The notes below the pieces were generated by a model. It made no database searches, was not told the origin of the DNA, and saw only the letters and a program-made list of their open reading frames with translations. 64,000 bases of DNA, taken from contig NZ_CP132204.1 of the NCBI RefSeq assembly GCF_030718995.1, positions 3,410,001-3,474,000 of the forward strand, written 5' to 3'. Shown piece after piece: positions 45,872 through 55,100 of this stretch (within the stretch, counting starts at the first letter, position 1; the number at the start of each line of letters is the position of its first letter). Made by a program: the position numbers and the translations under genes. This stretch comes from Arthrobacter oryzae (GTDB taxonomy: Bacteria; Actinomycetota; Actinomycetes; Actinomycetales; Micrococcaceae).

Positions 45872-45893
45872 GTTTCCGGCAGGTTACGTAACC
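45872..45893 (-). promoter_or_regulatory. Candidate GlnR site upstream of glnA1, overlapping a palindrome
   Basis: On the minus strand GTAAC-n6-GAAAC occupies 45887-45872, matching the actinobacterial GlnR half-site pair gTnAc-n6-GaAAc. The same GTAAC belongs to a 12-bp perfect palindrome GGTTACGTAACC (45882-45893). It lies about 155 bp upstream of glnA1. The match is seen; GlnR control is inferred, and only one of the usual two pairs is evident. Confidence 0.5.
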
Positions 45894-45990
45894 GCCTGAT
45901 ATGTAAACGCTATACGGTGTCCACACTGTGGTCCATCCGCATCCATACTGTGAACTTCGCAGCGGGAGCCGCCAGGAGCCGCACAGCGGA

Positions 45991-45996
45991 TAGGCT
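45991..45996 (+). promoter_or_regulatory. Candidate leaderless -10 before the RDD gene
   Basis: TAGGCT ends 6 nt before the GTG at 46003. Confidence 0.55.
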
Positions 45997-46002
45997 TAAG
46001 CC

Positions 46003-46440
46003 GTGGTTGATCGCAAAGACATAGGTTCCTGGCTCAGCGGGCCGGACATGTCCGGCATTTCCAAGTACCCGGGCGAGCGTCTTGGCCTGCCCGAGGCGGG
46101 CCCCGGTTCGATGGCGCGGGCGGGCAGGCGGATCCTTGCCATCTGCGTCGACTGGGGACTCGCGCTCCTGATCAGCAACTATGCCTTCGGCGGAGACCCC
46201 TGGGCGACGCTGGCGGTATTTGCAGCGGAGCAGATCCTGCTCATCGGCACCCTCGGCTACAGTGTTGGCCACCGGCTCCTGGGAATCCATGTAGTCCGCC
46301 TGGGCGGCGCCCCGGCTGGCCCGCTGGCTGCCCTGGTCCGCACCCTGCTTCTGTGCCTGGTGATCCCGGCGGTCATTTTTGATCCGGATCACCGCGGCCT
46401 CCACGACAAGGCGATGAACACCATCCTTATCCGCAGGTAG
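46003..46440 (+). CDS. RDD-family membrane protein
   Basis: A 145-residue membrane protein of the RDD family, whose functions are mostly unknown. After a 45-residue soluble N-terminus with a Pro/Gly-rich stretch, ARAGRRILAICVDWGLAL carries the family R..D pattern, followed by three hydrophobic segments and the ending DHRGLHDKAMNTILIRR. In actinobacteria this gene often lies next to glnA, as here, divergently. A role in transport or regulation related to glutamine synthetase is only suggested by context. Confidence 0.88.
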   Translation: MVDRKDIGSWLSGPDMSGISKYPGERLGLPEAGPGSMARAGRRILAICVDWGLALLISNYAFGGDPWATLAVFAAEQILLIGTLGYSVGHRLLGIHVVRLGGAPAGPLAALVRTLLLCLVIPAVIFDPDHRGLHDKAMNTILIRR

Positions 46441-46464
46441 CCGGGGTCGCGGGACGAATCCCGC

Positions 46465-46827
46465 CTACACTCCAGCGTTCTGTTGCTCCAAGGTTGTGTG
46501 TTGCGCAGTTGGTGCCGGTGTCAGGTAGCCGCGGTTGCCTGCCCAGCGTTCGAACAGGACCGTGGCGAAGGGGAACACAGCAGAGATGCCCGCGAAGAAC
46601 GCCACCCGGAAGGGCCACCGCTGCAGCCGCCACAGGGCCAGCGCTGCTACGCCGTAGCCGATGAACAACGCCCCGTGAATCGGGCCGGCAATCTCCACGC
46701 CCACCTCGGATGTCCTGGCCACCCATTTGAAGTACATTCCTGTCAGGAGGGCGGCCCAGCTGAAGGCCTCGGCAACGGCGAGGACGCGGAAGAGGCGGAT
46801 GACGGCAGATTTCGAGGGCAGTTTCAC
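46465..46827 (-). CDS. DUF3817 family integral membrane protein
   Basis: I place the start at the GTG at 46827 (VKLPSKSAVIRLFRVLA), with CGGAGA a few nt upstream, giving 120 residues. GTGs at 46845 and 46860 would add 6 or 11. Three membrane segments are predicted (about 10-30, 43-62 and 70-90), with YFKWVARTSEVGVEIAGPIHGALF, the hallmark of DUF3817 proteins, between the first two. Function unknown. It lies downstream of the DUF4191 gene but behind a terminator. Confidence 0.8.
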   Translation of the reverse strand: MKLPSKSAVIRLFRVLAVAEAFSWAALLTGMYFKWVARTSEVGVEIAGPIHGALFIGYGVAALALWRLQRWPFRVAFFAGISAVFPFATVLFERWAGNRGYLTPAPTAQHTTLEQQNAGV

Positions 46828-46896
46828 GGTTCTCCGATTTCTCACAATGGCTGTGCTCACGGCGGGCGGGTTGGTGCGGGCGGATGGCCCAAAGCA

Positions 46897-46938
46897 AACG
46901 CCCCGGGTGCCGGCCAGATGGCCGGTGTCCGGGGCGTT
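46897..46938 (-). terminator. Terminator after the DUF4191 gene
   Basis: Near-perfect stem of 46897-46915 with 46920-46938, with a small internal mismatch; the minus-strand transcript continues into TTTGCTTTG. Confidence 0.75.
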
Positions 46939-46948
46939 GCGTGTGCTG

Positions 46949-47713
46949 TTAGCGGCCGCGCGCTGCTTTGCGGTCCGGCCGGGCCTTGTAGGGATCGATT
47001 CCCTTGGGGATGGGGAGGCGGTTACCCAGCGAGGAAATGCGCTTCGACACAGCATTCACCTCAAGCTTGGTGAGTTCCTTGTCCAGCTTGTTCATCTTCT
47101 TGGCGACCTGGCTGATGGGAACCTGGCCCTCGCCGCGGCCGCTCTCGATCCAGTGGACCGTAACGTTGGGCAGGATGCGCGCCAGGCGCTTGCGTTCCGC
47201 GTCGACGAGGGGCCGGACACGGTGCGTGGGGCCTTCACTGACAAGCACGACGCCGGGACGGCCGATGGCGCGGAATACGGCGTCCTGGGTGCGCGGGTTG
47301 ACGGCAACCGGCTGGTCCTCGGTGATCCATCCACGCTTTAGCGTGCCCAGGACGGCGCCGGAGGCGCCGGGCTGGTTCTCGATCTGGGCGAAGGCGGCGC
47401 GCTCAGCGCGGCGCGAAAGGATGAGGGTGGCGGCCAGCAGACCGAGGGGAATGCCGATAATGAGGCCCGTGATCCAGTTTTCGAGGAGGAAACCCACCAG
47501 GAAGCTGACAGCTACGACGCCCAGGAAGGCAAGCAGCATCATCCAGACCACCATGGGGTCGTGGCGGCGCGTCATCTGGAAGACTTCGTTGATCTGCTTC
47601 AGCCTGCTGGGCTTCTTGACCTTGGCTTCCTTCGGCTTGCGAGAGAAGAGGCCACGCTTCGGAGCGTCAGAGGCTGCCGGAGTCGGATTGCTGGAATCAG
47701 GGGAATTCGCCAT
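46949..47713 (-). CDS. DUF4191 family membrane protein
   Basis: A 254-residue actinobacterial protein usually found beside lipA, with unknown function. A basic N-terminal region with RGLFSRKPKEAKVKKPSRLKQI precedes two membrane helices (about 59-78 and 82-100), and the rest is a soluble domain with RPGVVLVSEGPTHRVRPLV and a basic tail of Lys/Arg-rich sequence. The frame is clean and the start is supported by a TAGAAT hexamer 9 nt upstream. It follows lipA on the same strand, 90 nt apart. Confidence 0.87.
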   Translation of the reverse strand: MANSPDSSNPTPAASDAPKRGLFSRKPKEAKVKKPSRLKQINEVFQMTRRHDPMVVWMMLLAFLGVVAVSFLVGFLLENWITGLIIGIPLGLLAATLILSRRAERAAFAQIENQPGASGAVLGTLKRGWITEDQPVAVNPRTQDAVFRAIGRPGVVLVSEGPTHRVRPLVDAERKRLARILPNVTVHWIESGRGEGQVPISQVAKKMNKLDKELTKLEVNAVSKRISSLGNRLPIPKGIDPYKARPDRKAARGR

Positions 47714-47722
47714 AGTGCCTTA

Positions 47723-47728
47723 ATTCTA
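47723..47728 (-). promoter_or_regulatory. Candidate near-leaderless -10 of the DUF4191 gene
   Basis: TAGAAT on the minus strand, 9 nt before the ATG at 47713; too little space for a ribosome site, so transcription probably begins within 3 nt of the start. Confidence 0.4.
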
Positions 47729-47802
47729 CGTGATTTATGCCTGAGGGCCGGACGCCGGAATGCTCCGGTGCCGGCCCCCGGGCATATTTGTTACGAAAGG
47801 TC

Positions 47803-48810
47803 CTAGTGGTGTGCTGCGATGAGGGAGCTGGCTTCCTGGCGGGTGCTGCCGGAGGACTCGATGTGGGCGAGTTCGGCCGGGATTTCCCAGCCCTTTTTGC
47901 GCATCGCGGTGGCCCAGAGCCGGCCGGCACGGTAGGAAGAGCGGACCAGCGGGCCGGACATGACGCCGAGGAAGCCGATTTCCTCGGCCTCGGTGGCGAG
48001 GTCCACGAATTCCTGCGGCTTGACCCAGCGGTCCACCGGCAGGTGCCGTTCGGAGGGGCGCAGGTACTGGGTGATGGTGATCAGGTCGCAGCCGGCCTGG
48101 TGCAGGTCGCGCAGGGCCTCGGAGATTTCCTCTCGGGTTTCGCCCATGCCCAGGATCAGGTTGGACTTGGTGACCATGCCCAGGTTCCGGCCCTGCGTGA
48201 TCACATCCAGGGACCGCTCGTACCGGAACGCGGGGCGGATGCGCTTGAAGATCCGCGGGACCGTTTCGACGTTGTGCGCGAAGACCTCGGGCTTGGAGTC
48301 GCAGATCGCGGCGATGTGCTCGGGTTTGCCGGAGAAGTCCGGGATCAGCAGTTCGACGCCGGTGCCCGGGTTCAGTTCGTGGATCTTCCGGACGGTTTCG
48401 GCGTAGAGCCAGACACCTTCGTCGGCCAGGTCGTCGCGGGCCACGCCGGTCACGGTGGCGTAGCGCAGCTGCATGGCCTGGACCGAGCGGGCTACCTTGG
48501 TGGGTTCGAACATGTCCACCGGGGAGGGCTTGCCGGTATCGATCTGGCAGAAATCACAGCGCCGGGTGCACTCGGAGCCGCCGATCAGGAACGTGGCTTC
48601 CTTGTCTTCCCAGCACTCGAAGATGTTCGGGCAGCCGGCCTCCTCACACACGGTGTGGAGGCCTTCTTTTTTGACCAGGTTCTTGAGCTGGACGAACTCC
48701 GGGCCCATCTGGACCTTGGCCTTGATCCACTCCGGCTTACGCTCCACCGGTGTGGCCGCGTTGCGCTGCTCGATACGCAGCATCTTCCGGCCTTCTGGTG
48801 CCAGTGTCAC
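47803..48810 (-). CDS. lipA: Lipoyl synthase (radical SAM)
   Basis: Inserts two sulfurs into octanoyl groups on lipoyl domains. The 335 residues contain both iron-sulfur clusters: the auxiliary cluster Cys55, Cys60 and Cys66 in [12 protein letters not shown], and the radical-SAM cluster CTRRCDFC at 81-88. The C-terminal RSSYRA region supplies the Ser ligand. The GTG start overlaps the lipB stop (GTGA), so the two are translated together. Its targets in this window are the two lipoyl domains of the E2 at 58420-60168. Confidence 0.97.
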   Translation of the reverse strand: MTLAPEGRKMLRIEQRNAATPVERKPEWIKAKVQMGPEFVQLKNLVKKEGLHTVCEEAGCPNIFECWEDKEATFLIGGSECTRRCDFCQIDTGKPSPVDMFEPTKVARSVQAMQLRYATVTGVARDDLADEGVWLYAETVRKIHELNPGTGVELLIPDFSGKPEHIAAICDSKPEVFAHNVETVPRIFKRIRPAFRYERSLDVITQGRNLGMVTKSNLILGMGETREEISEALRDLHQAGCDLITITQYLRPSERHLPVDRWVKPQEFVDLATEAEEIGFLGVMSGPLVRSSYRAGRLWATAMRKKGWEIPAELAHIESSGSTRQEASSLIAAHH

Positions 48811-49475
48811 AGTAGAGCTCCTTCTGGGTTTGAAACGAGTGCTTCTTCGTGCTTGCGGAATTCTTCGACGACCCGGTCCGCGATGTCGGCGGGTGTGATG
48901 GTCCTGCCGGCCTCGAGGGACATCGTGGTGACACCTGCGTCCGTGATGCCGCAGGCAATAATCTGGGCATAAGGTGCAAGGTCGTTGCTGCAGTTGATGG
49001 CGATGCCGTGCATGGTGACCCCGTCCAGGACCCGGATGCCGATCGCGGCGATCTTGCGGTCCGGTCCCTTGCTGTCGGCTTTGATCCAGACGCCGGCGCG
49101 TCCCTTGATCCGCTCGGCGTTGATGCCGTAGTCCGCCATGACCGCGATCATGACGGCTTCGAGCCGTTCAACGTAATCGCGGATACCGGACCGGTTCTTC
49201 AGTTTGAGGACGGGATAGGCAATCAGCTGGCCGGGCCCGTGCCAGGTCAGCTTGCCGCCGCGGTCCACGGCCACGACGGGGGTTCCGTCGAACGGCCGTT
49301 CGTGGTCTTCTGTGAGCTTGCCTGCCGTATAAACGGCGGCGTGCTCAAGGAGCAGGACTGTGCTGGGTGCCTCAGCTGCGACGACTTTGTCATGGAGTTC
49401 GCGCTGGATCTCCCAGCCCTTCATGTAATCAACGAAATCCGGAGCAAGACCCAGCGTGGAAAACTCAAGAGTCAT
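48807..49475 (-). CDS. lipB: Octanoyl-ACP:protein octanoyltransferase
   Basis: Moves octanoate from acyl carrier protein to lipoyl domains, the step before LipA. The 222-residue protein has the [16 protein letters not shown] block, KIAAIGIRV with Lys141, and the catalytic Cys175 in IACGITDAG, all at the spacing normal for LipB. The ATG at 49475 has TAAGCT 7 nt upstream and no ribosome site. It is first in the lipB-lipA pair. Confidence 0.96.
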   Translation of the reverse strand: MTLEFSTLGLAPDFVDYMKGWEIQRELHDKVVAAEAPSTVLLLEHAAVYTAGKLTEDHERPFDGTPVVAVDRGGKLTWHGPGQLIAYPVLKLKNRSGIRDYVERLEAVMIAVMADYGINAERIKGRAGVWIKADSKGPDRKIAAIGIRVLDGVTMHGIAINCSNDLAPYAQIIACGITDAGVTTMSLEAGRTITPADIADRVVEEFRKHEEALVSNPEGALL

Positions 49476-49482
49476 GGCATCC

Positions 49483-49488
49483 AGCTTA
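49483..49488 (-). promoter_or_regulatory. Candidate leaderless -10 of lipB
   Basis: TAAGCT on the minus strand, 7 nt before the ATG at 49475. Confidence 0.45.
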
Positions 49489-49588
49489 GACCCCGTCCGC
49501 CGTCGTGCCTGATTCTGTGCTTAACCTCTCACCGCGGTGCCTGTGGATAACTTCTGCGGAAATTTGCCGATTCCGCTATTCCTTGGGT

Positions 49589-51214
49589 ATGGAAAAAATC
49601 GGGTACGACGGCGGGGCCCCGGAGGTTCCCGGCTATGAGGTGGGGCGTGAACTGGGCCGCGGGGGAAGCGCCAGTGTTTGGCTGGTTCGGGAGGAGGTCA
49701 CTCTCCGGGAGTTTGCGCTGAAGTGCTTTGACCCGGTGGAGAACTTTCCGCAGCCGGGGTCCGACGCCGGTGTTCCCGCCCGGGTCCGCGGGGATACCGA
49801 ACGCGGCGTGCGCCGTGAAGTGGCGATCCTCTCGGCGCTGGATCATGACCACTTGGTGAAGTCGCACGATGTGGTCAGGCTCCGCGGAGCAGCGGGCGGC
49901 GGCCTCGGGGTGGTCATGGACTATGCGGCCGGCGGATCCCTGGCCCAGCTGATCGGCTGCAGGGGGTCGTTAGGCGTGGGCGAAACGGTGACCGTCCTGA
50001 CGCCCGTGGCCCAGGCTTTGGGCTATCTACACGGCAAGGGCTTCATGCATTCGGATGTGTCACCGGGCAATGTGCTGTTCACTGCGCACGGCAAGCCCCT
50101 TTTGGCGGACCTGGGTGTCTCGCGCATGGTGGGCGATGCAGCGGATGCTTCGCCGGCGGGCACCGAAGGCTTTATGGACCCGGCACCTGTCGACGCGCTA
50201 CGGGCAGGGCTCCAGCCTGAGCGTGATGTCTATTCGGCGGCTGCCATCGGGTGGTACTGCCTCACCGGGAAGGCTCCTGGGCGTGGCCCGGACCGTCCGC
50301 CGCTGTCACTGCTGGTTCCGGGCGTTCCCGCTGCCCTCGCGGCGGCGTTGGAGGCGGGCTTGAAAGAGGACCGGCGGGAGCGGCCCTCCGCCCTGGAGTT
50401 TGCAGCGGCTGTTTACCGCAGTGCGGAGGCAGCCCCGCTGGATCTGTCCGGTGCGGTGCACCCCACGGTGCTCCCGCAACTGCTGACGCGTCGCAACGTT
50501 CCGCCGTCACGAAACGCCCGAAGGGCGGCCAGGCTGGCGTCGAAGGTCCGTGCCTGGCGCCGCCGCCTGGGCAGCCCGGGAGGCCGGGTCCGGCGGGTGC
50601 GCCGTACCTCGGGGCGGCACGCGGGGCGCAACCGTCGGTGGATTGGTGCCGTGGTTGCGGCCCTCGCCTGCGCGGGGATCGCCTCGGCCTGGCTCCTGGC
50701 GGGGCGGGAGCTGGACATCCGGAACGAGCCTGCGTCCGGGGCAGTTTCTGCGCCGTCGGTACCGGTGACGGACGTCCTCTCGGGGCCCGCCATGTCTGTT
50801 CCGGCCGAGGTCCGGGAACTGGCGCTATCTCCAAAGCCCGAAGAGGCTGTGCGGGGACTGGCCGGGATACGGTCCGCTGCGCTGAACTCAGGTGAACTAG
50901 AGCTGCTGGACGAGGTCAATCTGGAGAACTCCCCGGCCGCCGTGGCCGACGCCAGGATCAGCGGAAGGCTCAGGGAAACCGGCCATGTCCTGGCAGGCTT
51001 CGGCACTATCCTGACGCATGCGGAGGCAGAGCCGGGGGGTTCGGATGCGCGGACAGTGGTGGCAATCACCGCAGGCACGTCGGCGTACCGGGAGACGGAC
51101 GCCGGCGGCAATGTTGTTGCAGTGGAAACGGCCGGTCCGGAGCAGCGGTTGCGTCTGGTCCTGGTTAGTTCCGGCGGGCGCTGGCGGATCCAGGAGATCC
51201 TGCCGGCGGGCTAG
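49589..51214 (+). CDS. Membrane Ser/Thr-kinase-like protein with altered catalytic loop
   Basis: A 541-residue bitopic protein: kinase-like domain (about 15-275), basic linker, membrane helix (about 352-375) and an external C-terminal domain. I chose the ATG at 49589; the frame opens at 49505, but that stretch is unlike a kinase. Gly-rich loop GRGGSASV (23-30), Lys45, and DLG (174-176) for DFG are present. The catalytic loop reads HSDVSPGN (154-161): the Asp and Asn are kept, but HRD Arg is Ser155 and the usual Lys is Ser158. Activity may be low, different or absent. The external domain resembles no ligand domain I know; there are no PASTA repeats. Confidence 0.85.
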   Translation: MEKIGYDGGAPEVPGYEVGRELGRGGSASVWLVREEVTLREFALKCFDPVENFPQPGSDAGVPARVRGDTERGVRREVAILSALDHDHLVKSHDVVRLRGAAGGGLGVVMDYAAGGSLAQLIGCRGSLGVGETVTVLTPVAQALGYLHGKGFMHSDVSPGNVLFTAHGKPLLADLGVSRMVGDAADASPAGTEGFMDPAPVDALRAGLQPERDVYSAAAIGWYCLTGKAPGRGPDRPPLSLLVPGVPAALAAALEAGLKEDRRERPSALEFAAAVYRSAEAAPLDLSGAVHPTVLPQLLTRRNVPPSRNARRAARLASKVRAWRRRLGSPGGRVRRVRRTSGRHAGRNRRWIGAVVAALACAGIASAWLLAGRELDIRNEPASGAVSAPSVPVTDVLSGPAMSVPAEVRELALSPKPEEAVRGLAGIRSAALNSGELELLDEVNLENSPAAVADARISGRLRETGHVLAGFGTILTHAEAEPGGSDARTVVAITAGTSAYRETDAGGNVVAVETAGPEQRLRLVLVSSGGRWRIQEILPAG

Positions 51215-51219
51215 CTTTA

Positions 51220-52113
51220 CTAATCCTTGCCGGTGGCCCAGGCGGCACCCTGTTCCAGCGAGGGGTGCTTCCACTGGAATCCGGCCCCGGCCAGCCGCAC
51301 GGGCTCCATGCGCTGGCTGCCCAGCAGGAGTTCGTCTGCCAGCTTGCCCATGACCATGCGCAGCACCGGCGCGGGTACCCGGAAGAGTGCCGGCCGGTGC
51401 AGCGCAGCCGCGAGCCGGGTAATAAGGGCGTTGACGTCCGCGCTCTCGGGGGCGCAGAGGTTGACCGGGCCTGACATCGGGGATGTCAGCAGGAAGCTGA
51501 AGGCTGAGGACACATCCGGCAGCGTGATCCAGGGCCAGCACTGCCGGCCGTTGCCCAGCGGTCCCCCGACGCCGAGCCGAAGCAGCGGCAGCAGCCGTCC
51601 CAGGGCGCCTCCCGACCTGCTCAGGACCACGCCTGTCCGGGGAGTGATAACACGGACACCGGCGGGAGCCCCGTGCGCGGCCTCTTCCCATTCCCTGCAG
51701 ATCCGGGCCATGATGCCCGAACCGTTCGGCGAATTTTCGTTCAGCGCCGCGGCGCCGCGGTCGCCGTAATAATTGGAGCCGGACTGGCTGACGAAGACCG
51801 TCGGCGGCTGGTCCAGTTTCGCCATGGCAGCCGCCAGGGTCCGGGTGGGGTCCAGCCGGGAGCGGAACAGCTCGTCGATGCGGGACCGCGTCCACGGTCG
51901 GTCTCCGATCCCGGCTCCGGCCAGGTTGATCACGGCGTCCGCGCCCTCAAGATGGGCGGGATCAAGCTGTCCGGATGCCGGATCCCAGGGGAGTTCGCCT
52001 GCACCTGCGGGTGCCCGCCGCACCAGGCGGACCACGTCGTGGCCGCCCGAGCGAAGATGGGCGGACATGTGGCTGCCGATGAGGCCGGACGCGCCGGCCA
52101 TGATGATTCGCAT
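51220..52113 (-). CDS. TIGR01777 family epimerase (extended SDR)
   Basis: An NAD(P)-binding sugar-epimerase-like protein with unknown substrate. From the ATG at 52113 (MRIIMAGASGLIGSHM) it has 297 residues; longer starts exist to 52164. AGASGLIG is the cofactor loop, VINLAGAGIGDRPWT the next conserved block, FVSQSGSNYYGDRG holds the Ser and Tyr/Lys region, and TPRTGVVLSRSGGALGRLLP and ITLPDVSSAF complete the family pattern. Its C-terminus carries the DUF1731-like segment QRMEPVRLAGAGFQWKHP. It ends 5 bp from the converging kinase gene. Confidence 0.93.
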   Translation of the reverse strand: MRIIMAGASGLIGSHMSAHLRSGGHDVVRLVRRAPAGAGELPWDPASGQLDPAHLEGADAVINLAGAGIGDRPWTRSRIDELFRSRLDPTRTLAAAMAKLDQPPTVFVSQSGSNYYGDRGAAALNENSPNGSGIMARICREWEEAAHGAPAGVRVITPRTGVVLSRSGGALGRLLPLLRLGVGGPLGNGRQCWPWITLPDVSSAFSFLLTSPMSGPVNLCAPESADVNALITRLAAALHRPALFRVPAPVLRMVMGKLADELLLGSQRMEPVRLAGAGFQWKHPSLEQGAAWATGKD

Positions 52114-52174
52114 GATCCATCTCACCATGCCCGGCACGGCGGCGGAACCTCCCGTTCGGCCCACCGACTTTGAC

Positions 52175-52180
52175 TATGAT
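52175..52180 (+). promoter_or_regulatory. Candidate leaderless -10 of the tricorn-type gene
   Basis: TATGAT ends 6 nt before the ATG at 52187; no ribosome site is present. Confidence 0.55.
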
Positions 52181-52186
52181 CTAACG

Positions 52187-55100
52187 ATGACCTCTTCGAG
52201 CTACTTTCGTTTCCCGCATCTGCACGGCGATCTGGTCACCTTCGTGGCCGAGGACGACGTCTGGATCGCGCCCCTGGACGGAGGCCGCGCATGGCGGGTT
52301 TCCTCCCTTCAGCTACCGGCCAGGAACCCCCGCTTCACGCCCGACGGCAAGCGGCTGGTGTGGACGGTAGTGCAGGGGACGGCGCCTGAGGTCGTCACCG
52401 CGGATGTCGACGGCGGAGGGTACCGCCAGCTGACCTATTTCGGCCATGCGTCCACCCGGGTCAAGGGCTTCACGGCTGCGGGCGACGTACTGGTCACCAG
52501 TGCGTTCCGGCAGGCCGAAAGCCGCCACACGCACGCCTACAGTGTTCCGCTGGAAGGCGGCTGGTCCGAGGAGCTGGCATTCGGGCCCGTCGAGTCCGTG
52601 GCGTTTGGCCCGGAGAACGGCGATGAACGCCCGGTGGTCGTGGCCAGTGTGCTCTCGCGCGAGCCGGCCTGGTGGAAGAGGTACCGCGGCGGGACCGCCG
52701 GCAAGCTCTGGATCGACGCCGACGGAAACGGGGAGTTCGAACGCCTGGTCCCCGAACTGGACGGCAACCTCGCGGATCCCATGTGGGTTGACGGGCGGGT
52801 GGCTTTCCTGTCCGACCACGAGGGCTACGGGAACTTGTATTCGGTGCTTCCGAACGGCACGGGACTGCGCCGCCACACCGATCACGAAGACTTCTACGTG
52901 CGCCACGCCGCCACTGACGGCAAGCGTGTGGTGTTCGAATCCGCCGGCGAGCTTTGGCTGATCCCCGACCTGGCATCGGACCCGGTAAAGCTCGACATCT
53001 CGCTGGGATCGGCCTCCCAGGGGCGGAGGCCGGCACTCCTGAAAACCACCCGCCACCTTGGCAGTGTGATTCCGGACCACAGCGGCTCCTCCAGCGCGGT
53101 GGAGGCGCACGGCACCATCCACTGGCTCCGCCACAAGGACGGGCCCTCACGGATCGTGGAGGCCACACCCGGCGTTCGCGCCCGCCTGCCGCGGCCGCTG
53201 AGCGAAGGCCGTATTGCCTACGTCGCCGACCACGACGGCGGAGAGGCCCTCTACATCAACGACATCGCCCCGCAGTTGGCCGACCCGCAGGCAGCCCCTG
53301 CCCCGCGGCCCCGGCAGGCCGCCGGGCAGGAGCCGGGAGCCTTGCTGCCGAAGCCCGTACCGGCTTCCGGGATCACCCGTGCCGCCGAACACGGCACTGA
53401 CGGCGGAAGCGACGTAGCGGGCGGTGCGCCGGAGGATGCCGCCATCACGGCCGGCGGCGCCGTTAACGCGCGGCTGCGGAAGATCGATTTCCCCAAGGCG
53501 ACGCGGGCGAGTGCCATGGAGGCCAGCCCGGACGGCCGCACCATCGCCGTCGGGACATCCTTCGGCGAGGTCTACCTGGCCGACACCCGGACCGGGACCA
53601 TCAAGCTTGTGACCAGCATCGGCGAGGGCACGATCGACGGGCTGTGCTGGTCCCCGGACTCAGCCTGGCTTGGCTGGTCCGAACCGGTCACTTCCTTTGG
53701 CTCACGCAGCCGGCTTCGGATTGTCAAGGCGGACGATCCTGAGTTCAGGATCGTGGACGTCACGGACGGCCGCTTCCGCGACGCCTCGCCGTCGTTCACT
53801 CCGGACGGAAAGTTCATCGCGTTCCTGTCGAACCGGAGCTTTGACCCTGTCTACGACGGACACTCTTTTGACTTGTCCTTTCCGAGCCCCATCAAGCCGT
53901 ACCTCGTCGCCCTCGCTGCGGACACGCCGTCGCCGTTTGGCCCGTCGGTGGACCTCGCCGACGAGCCGTTCGACGAACCGGCCGGCTCTGACGGAGCCGT
54001 CACGGACTCCGCCGGAAACGGCAACGCATCGGATGCCGCGCGATCCGCAGCGCCGGCCGTCCGGGTGGACGCCGACGGGCTGGCCCACCGGGTTATCGGA
54101 GTACCGGTGCCGCAGGGAAACTACTCAGCACTCGAAGCCACCCCGGGCGCCTTGCTCTGGCTGGACAACGCCCTGGCCGGTGTCACCGGCGACGGGCGGG
54201 CCAGCACTGACGACAAGGACGCCGCCCCCAGCCTGGTCCGCTTCGACATGGCCAAGCGCAAAACGTCCACCATAGTGGACGCGCTGGACAGCTACCGCGT
54301 CTCCGGTGACGGCAGGAAGGTGGTCTTCCTGCACGACAAGCAGATTCGCGTGGCGCCGGCCGATGCCAGAGGCGACGAAGATTCCGGCCAGCTGGTGAAA
54401 GTGGACGTCAGCCGGATCCGTGTGCTCCTGCACCCGCTGAGTGTGTGGGGCCAGGCTTTTGACGAGGCCTGGCGGCTTCAGCGTGACTTCTTCTGGACCG
54501 AGGACATGGCCGGGCAGGACTGGGAATCCGTGCACCGCCGGTACCGTCCCCTGGTGGACAGGCTCGGCTCGCATGACGACCTCGTGGACCTGCTGTGGGA
54601 GCTTCACGGCGAACTCGGTACGTCGCACGCCTATGTCCGTCCGGCTGCTGTCACCGAAAACGGCAGCAACGGGCAGGGCCGCCTGGGGGCGGACCTGGCG
54701 TTCACCGCAGCGGGCTGGGAAATCACCCGCATCCTGGCGGGGGAGTCGTCTGACCCGCTGGCAACCTCGCCGCTGACCAGGCCGGGGGCGGACGCCAAGG
54801 CAGGGGACATCCTGCTGGCCATCGACGGCGTGGAACTGTCGGAAACGCTGACTCCCGCCATGCAGCTCGTAGGCGCCGCCGGGAAGGCCGTGGAGCTGAC
54901 CCTGCGCAACGGTGCCGCCCACGGCGAGGCAGCAGGCAGGCAGCGCCGCATTGCCGTGGTGCCGGCCAAGGATGAGGAACGCCTGCGGTACCAGGAGTGG
55001 GTTGCCGGTAACCGCAGGACAGTGCGTGAAGCTTCCGGCGGAACGTACGGCTACCTCCACATTCCGGACATGCTGGCCAACGGCTGGGCCCAGTTGCACC

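Noticed and set aside
51773..52186. N-terminal extension of the tricorn-type gene
   Set aside because: It crosses the divergent TIGR01777 gene; the ATG at 52187 has a promoter hexamer 6 nt upstream.
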